A stretch of DNA of 14,497 nucleotides, taken from positions 1 through 14,497 of the forward strand of contig DASZUC010000052.1 of NCBI GenBank assembly GCA_035547775.1. The letters are read 5' to 3'. The notes under the pieces are model-generated. The model worked only from the letters and a program-made list of their open reading frames with translations. It did not search any database and was not told the DNA's origin. Made by a program: the position numbers and the translations under genes. Of this stretch, positions 12,959 to 14,497 are shown piece after piece (position 1 is the first letter of the stretch; each line of letters opens with the position of its first letter). Source of the stretch: DASZUC01 sp035547775. Lineage in GTDB: Bacteria > Patescibacteriota > Saccharimonadia > Saccharimonadales > UBA4665.

Positions 12959-12970
12959 GGGCCTATTGTA
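12958..12970 (-). promoter_or_regulatory. -10 element giving a leaderless glycosylase transcript
   Basis: TACAAT (12965-12970 on the minus strand) is followed by 6 bases and the ATG at 12958, the same spacing as at four other genes in the window. TTGGCA at 12985-12990 would be a good -35 by sequence but gives only a 14-bp spacer, so the -35 is unclear. Confidence 0.5.
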
Positions 12971-12983
12971 TAACGCACCTCAG

Positions 12984-13019
12984 TTGCCAAGCATGAGCGC
13001 TATCGGTACAATAGAGCGA
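12984..13019 (+). promoter_or_regulatory. promoter for the CNNM/CorC-type gene
   Basis: TTGCCA (12984-12989) is 17 bp from TACAAT (13007-13012), each one mismatch from consensus. The predicted start near 13019 leaves a 43-nt leader to ATG 13062, and an ATG at 13022 lies only 3 bases into it. The bases of the -35 overlap the TTGGCA on the opposite strand. Confidence 0.6.
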
Positions 13020-13021
13020 CA

Positions 13022-13054
13022 ATGAGTATTCTGCTCTTCTGGGAAGTAAGTTAG
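13022..13054 (+). CDS. possible 10-codon leader peptide upstream of the CNNM gene
   Basis: ATG 13022 opens a 10-codon frame, MSILLFWEVS, that ends at TAG 13052. It begins about 3 bases after the predicted transcript start and ends 7 bases before the ATG of the transporter gene, overlapping the AGGT run that would serve as that gene's ribosome-binding site. Its location suggests a translated leader that couples to, or regulates, the main gene. It is too short to judge by composition and may be chance. Confidence 0.3.
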   Translation: MSILLFWEVS

Positions 13055-13061
13055 GTCCAGC

Positions 13062-14051
13062 ATGCACGATGACAATATCTTAATCATGGTGCTTGAGGTG
13101 GTGATTTTGGTGCTGTTTTCAGCCGTTTGTTCGGGCCTGAACATCGCCATTATGGCCCTGGATTTACCAGACCTGAAACGTAAGGCCAAGCTTGGCGATA
13201 AGCAAGCCCGCAAAGTACTGCCTTTGCGCCACAATACGCATTTAACGCTGGCAGCCATTCTGCTAACCAACATCGCCGCAGTGTCGGCTACCTCATTGGT
13301 GCTCGATCAACGCCTGAATGGCTGGGCGGCGGGCATTATTAGCACGCTGTTAATCGTTATTTTTGGTGAAGTTATGCCGCAGGCTGTTTTTAGCAACGAT
13401 GCGCTGCGCTGGTCAGCCCGCTTTGCCTCAGTATTGCGGGCTATGTTGGTTGTTACCTACGTGGTCAGTAAACCGTTGCAGCTATTGCTCGATCAACTCT
13501 TTCCTCGTCAGCAAGCTCCTTTGCAAAGTCGACACGAGTTGGGTCTGCTCCTGGGCGAGCATCAGCATGACGACCGCAGCGAACTGGATGACGACGAAGT
13601 TGAAATTATGCGTGGGGCTCTATCGCTGAGCGAAAAGCGAGTGCGCGACATTATGACCAATATTCGCCATACCTTTTGGCTGGGGCTAGATGTTGAGCTG
13701 AACGACGCTAAGGTTGACGAAATTAAGGCGCAGGGTTTTAGTCGTATTCCGGTCTTTAATGAAGAGTTGACTGTTTGTCATGGTCTGCTGTTGATGAAAG
13801 ATCTAGTCGACATTGATTTTGACGAGCAAGTGTATCACGTTCGTGATTTACCCCTGCACCCTACACAAATGGTTGGTAGCATGACTGCGCTTGACACTAT
13901 GTTCCGTAAATTCATTGCCGCCGGCACACACCTCATGCCTGTGGAGCGTGATGACGAAGTCGTGGGGGTGATTACGATTGAGGATTTGATTGAAGAGATT
14001 ATTGGTCACGAAATTGAAGACGAAACTGATCGCAGCAAACGGGGCCGCTAG
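13062..14051 (+). CDS. CNNM/CorC-type membrane protein (DUF21 plus CBS pair)
   Basis: The 329-aa protein has an N-terminal CNNM/DUF21 membrane domain with four hydrophobic segments (about 7-32, 57-80, 87-106 and 117-145) and the family motif FGEVMPQAVF (101-110), followed by an acidic linker. Two CBS motifs come next, the first around RDIMTNIRHT and FSRIPVFNE (195-234), the second around HLMPVERDDEVVGVITIEDL (290-309). Proteins of this family are linked to Mg2+/Co2+ export or resistance, with the CBS pair binding adenosine nucleotides. The protein stops just after the CBS pair (ends DRSKRGR) and lacks the C-terminal CorC_HlyC domain of many homologues. It is preceded by a strong promoter and a possible leader peptide. 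Its stop abuts that of the last gene. Confidence 0.9.
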   Translation: MHDDNILIMVLEVVILVLFSAVCSGLNIAIMALDLPDLKRKAKLGDKQARKVLPLRHNTHLTLAAILLTNIAAVSATSLVLDQRLNGWAAGIISTLLIVIFGEVMPQAVFSNDALRWSARFASVLRAMLVVTYVVSKPLQLLLDQLFPRQQAPLQSRHELGLLLGEHQHDDRSELDDDEVEIMRGALSLSEKRVRDIMTNIRHTFWLGLDVELNDAKVDEIKAQGFSRIPVFNEELTVCHGLLLMKDLVDIDFDEQVYHVRDLPLHPTQMVGSMTALDTMFRKFIAAGTHLMPVERDDEVVGVITIEDLIEEIIGHEIEDETDRSKRGR

Positions 14052-14497
14052 TTACATCGCCCGCCAGTCGACGTGACGACCGAAGAGTGCCAGTAACTTG
14101 GTTTGTAAGTCGGCTGACTCGGGCACTTTGATGGCAGGCGCGAACAGGCCACTGGCAGCTAGCTCTTTTTTGCGCGGCAAAGTGCGTTCGTAGACAACCT
14201 GGGCAACATCTGGTGCGAAGCGTACGGGTATGGCAATCGCCTGGCCCAAATCCCAGGCGTGAATCAGTAAATCTCCGCCAACTTGACGTAAATAATCATC
14301 GACGCTGATGTCGCCATAACTGACATGAGCCATAGCTTCAGGGTCAGCATCATTAACAGCCAGGTCGGCTTTGTGGACCGCCTGCTCCCAGCGCACATGC
14401 AAGTCCATAGCACCTTCTTCCAATAAGTCGCCTTCGTATTTATCACCCACCTCCTCGATAGTTCGGCCTTTTACCATTTCCGGCACCCAAGAGAGCT
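14052..14497 (-). CDS. TIGR03086-like metal-binding protein, N-terminus outside the window
   Basis: The frame is open from the right edge to TAA 14052-14054, 147 residues. The first GTG in view (14486) is not the real start, because the frame continues to the edge with a residue pattern (LSW before VPEMVKG) typical of the family. The visible features are GRTIEEVGDKYEGDLL, then the DLLIHAWDLGQAIAIP segment (about residue 75-90 from the GTG) that the DinB/mycothiol-maleylpyruvate-isomerase superfamily shows in its helical bundle, and RKKELAASGLFAPAIKVP. Related proteins bind a metal through three His residues; at least one lies outside the window. Function is unknown. Its stop abuts that of the CNNM-type gene. 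Confidence 0.75.
   Translation of the reverse strand, partial: LSWVPEMVKGRTIEEVGDKYEGDLLEEGAMDLHVRWEQAVHKADLAVNDADPEAMAHVSYGDISVDDYLRQVGGDLLIHAWDLGQAIAIPVRFAPDVAQVVYERTLPRKKELAASGLFAPAIKVPESADLQTKLLALFGRHVDWRAM

Noticed and set aside
1..14497. tRNA, rRNA, CRISPR array, insertion sequence, phage or defence system
   Set aside because: I saw no cloverleaf-like block, regular repeat array, transposase motif or known defence gene on either strand. The window looks like ordinary chromosome.

Overview
The window reads as an ordinary chromosomal stretch of a compact bacterial genome that uses the standard stop code: UGA ends pheS and the ASCH gene. Gene spacing is tight, with ATGA overlaps and abutting or overlapping convergent ends. 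The repertoire (PheS with a zinc-knuckle insert, RmuC, YajQ, a membrane-anchored L,D-transpeptidase, Fur, ZIP, a TIGR03086-like protein and several short unknown membrane proteins), together with many genes that appear leaderless, fits Patescibacteria/CPR, with Candidatus Saccharibacteria as my best guess. That placement is inference; there is no rRNA or marker tree here.

Left part (1-5156), minus strand: a small unknown protein, then pheS - ASCH-domain protein - pheT - alpha/beta hydrolase. The pheS/ASCH/pheT genes are joined by 4-base ATGA overlaps, so the PheRS subunits and a PUA-like protein are probably made together. The end of another gene enters from the left edge on the plus strand.

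Middle (5157-8860): a plus-strand two-gene unit of tiny membrane proteins, one only 52 aa, with its own promoter and terminator. It is followed by YajQ, a divergent unknown membrane-anchored protein, a GH63-like glycoside hydrolase, and a small protein that may carry a winged helix.

Right-middle (8825-12199), minus strand: RmuC, an L,D-transpeptidase, a ZIP-family metal transporter and a His/Cys-rich 97-aa protein, then a divergent Fur-family regulator. The 66-bp Fur/His-rich intergenic region is a compact symmetric control region. A palindromic -35 element lies exactly midway between the two start codons, with two overlapping inverted repeats that look like Fur-type operators. Together these look like a metal-homeostasis module.

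Right end (12200-14497): a hairpin-dense intergenic region with a palindromic repeat, a 3-methyladenine DNA glycosylase (AAG/MPG type), a divergent CNNM/CorC-type membrane protein preceded by a possible 10-codon leader peptide, and the C-terminal part of a TIGR03086-like protein running off the edge.

A recurring feature is a -10 hexamer exactly 6 nt upstream of the ATG (TAnAAT-N6-ATG). It occurs at yajQ, the gene at 8315, rmuC, fur and the glycosylase, and in a weaker form at the His-rich gene. This predicts transcripts that begin at the start codon. Genes inside operons instead show Shine-Dalgarno-like purine runs.
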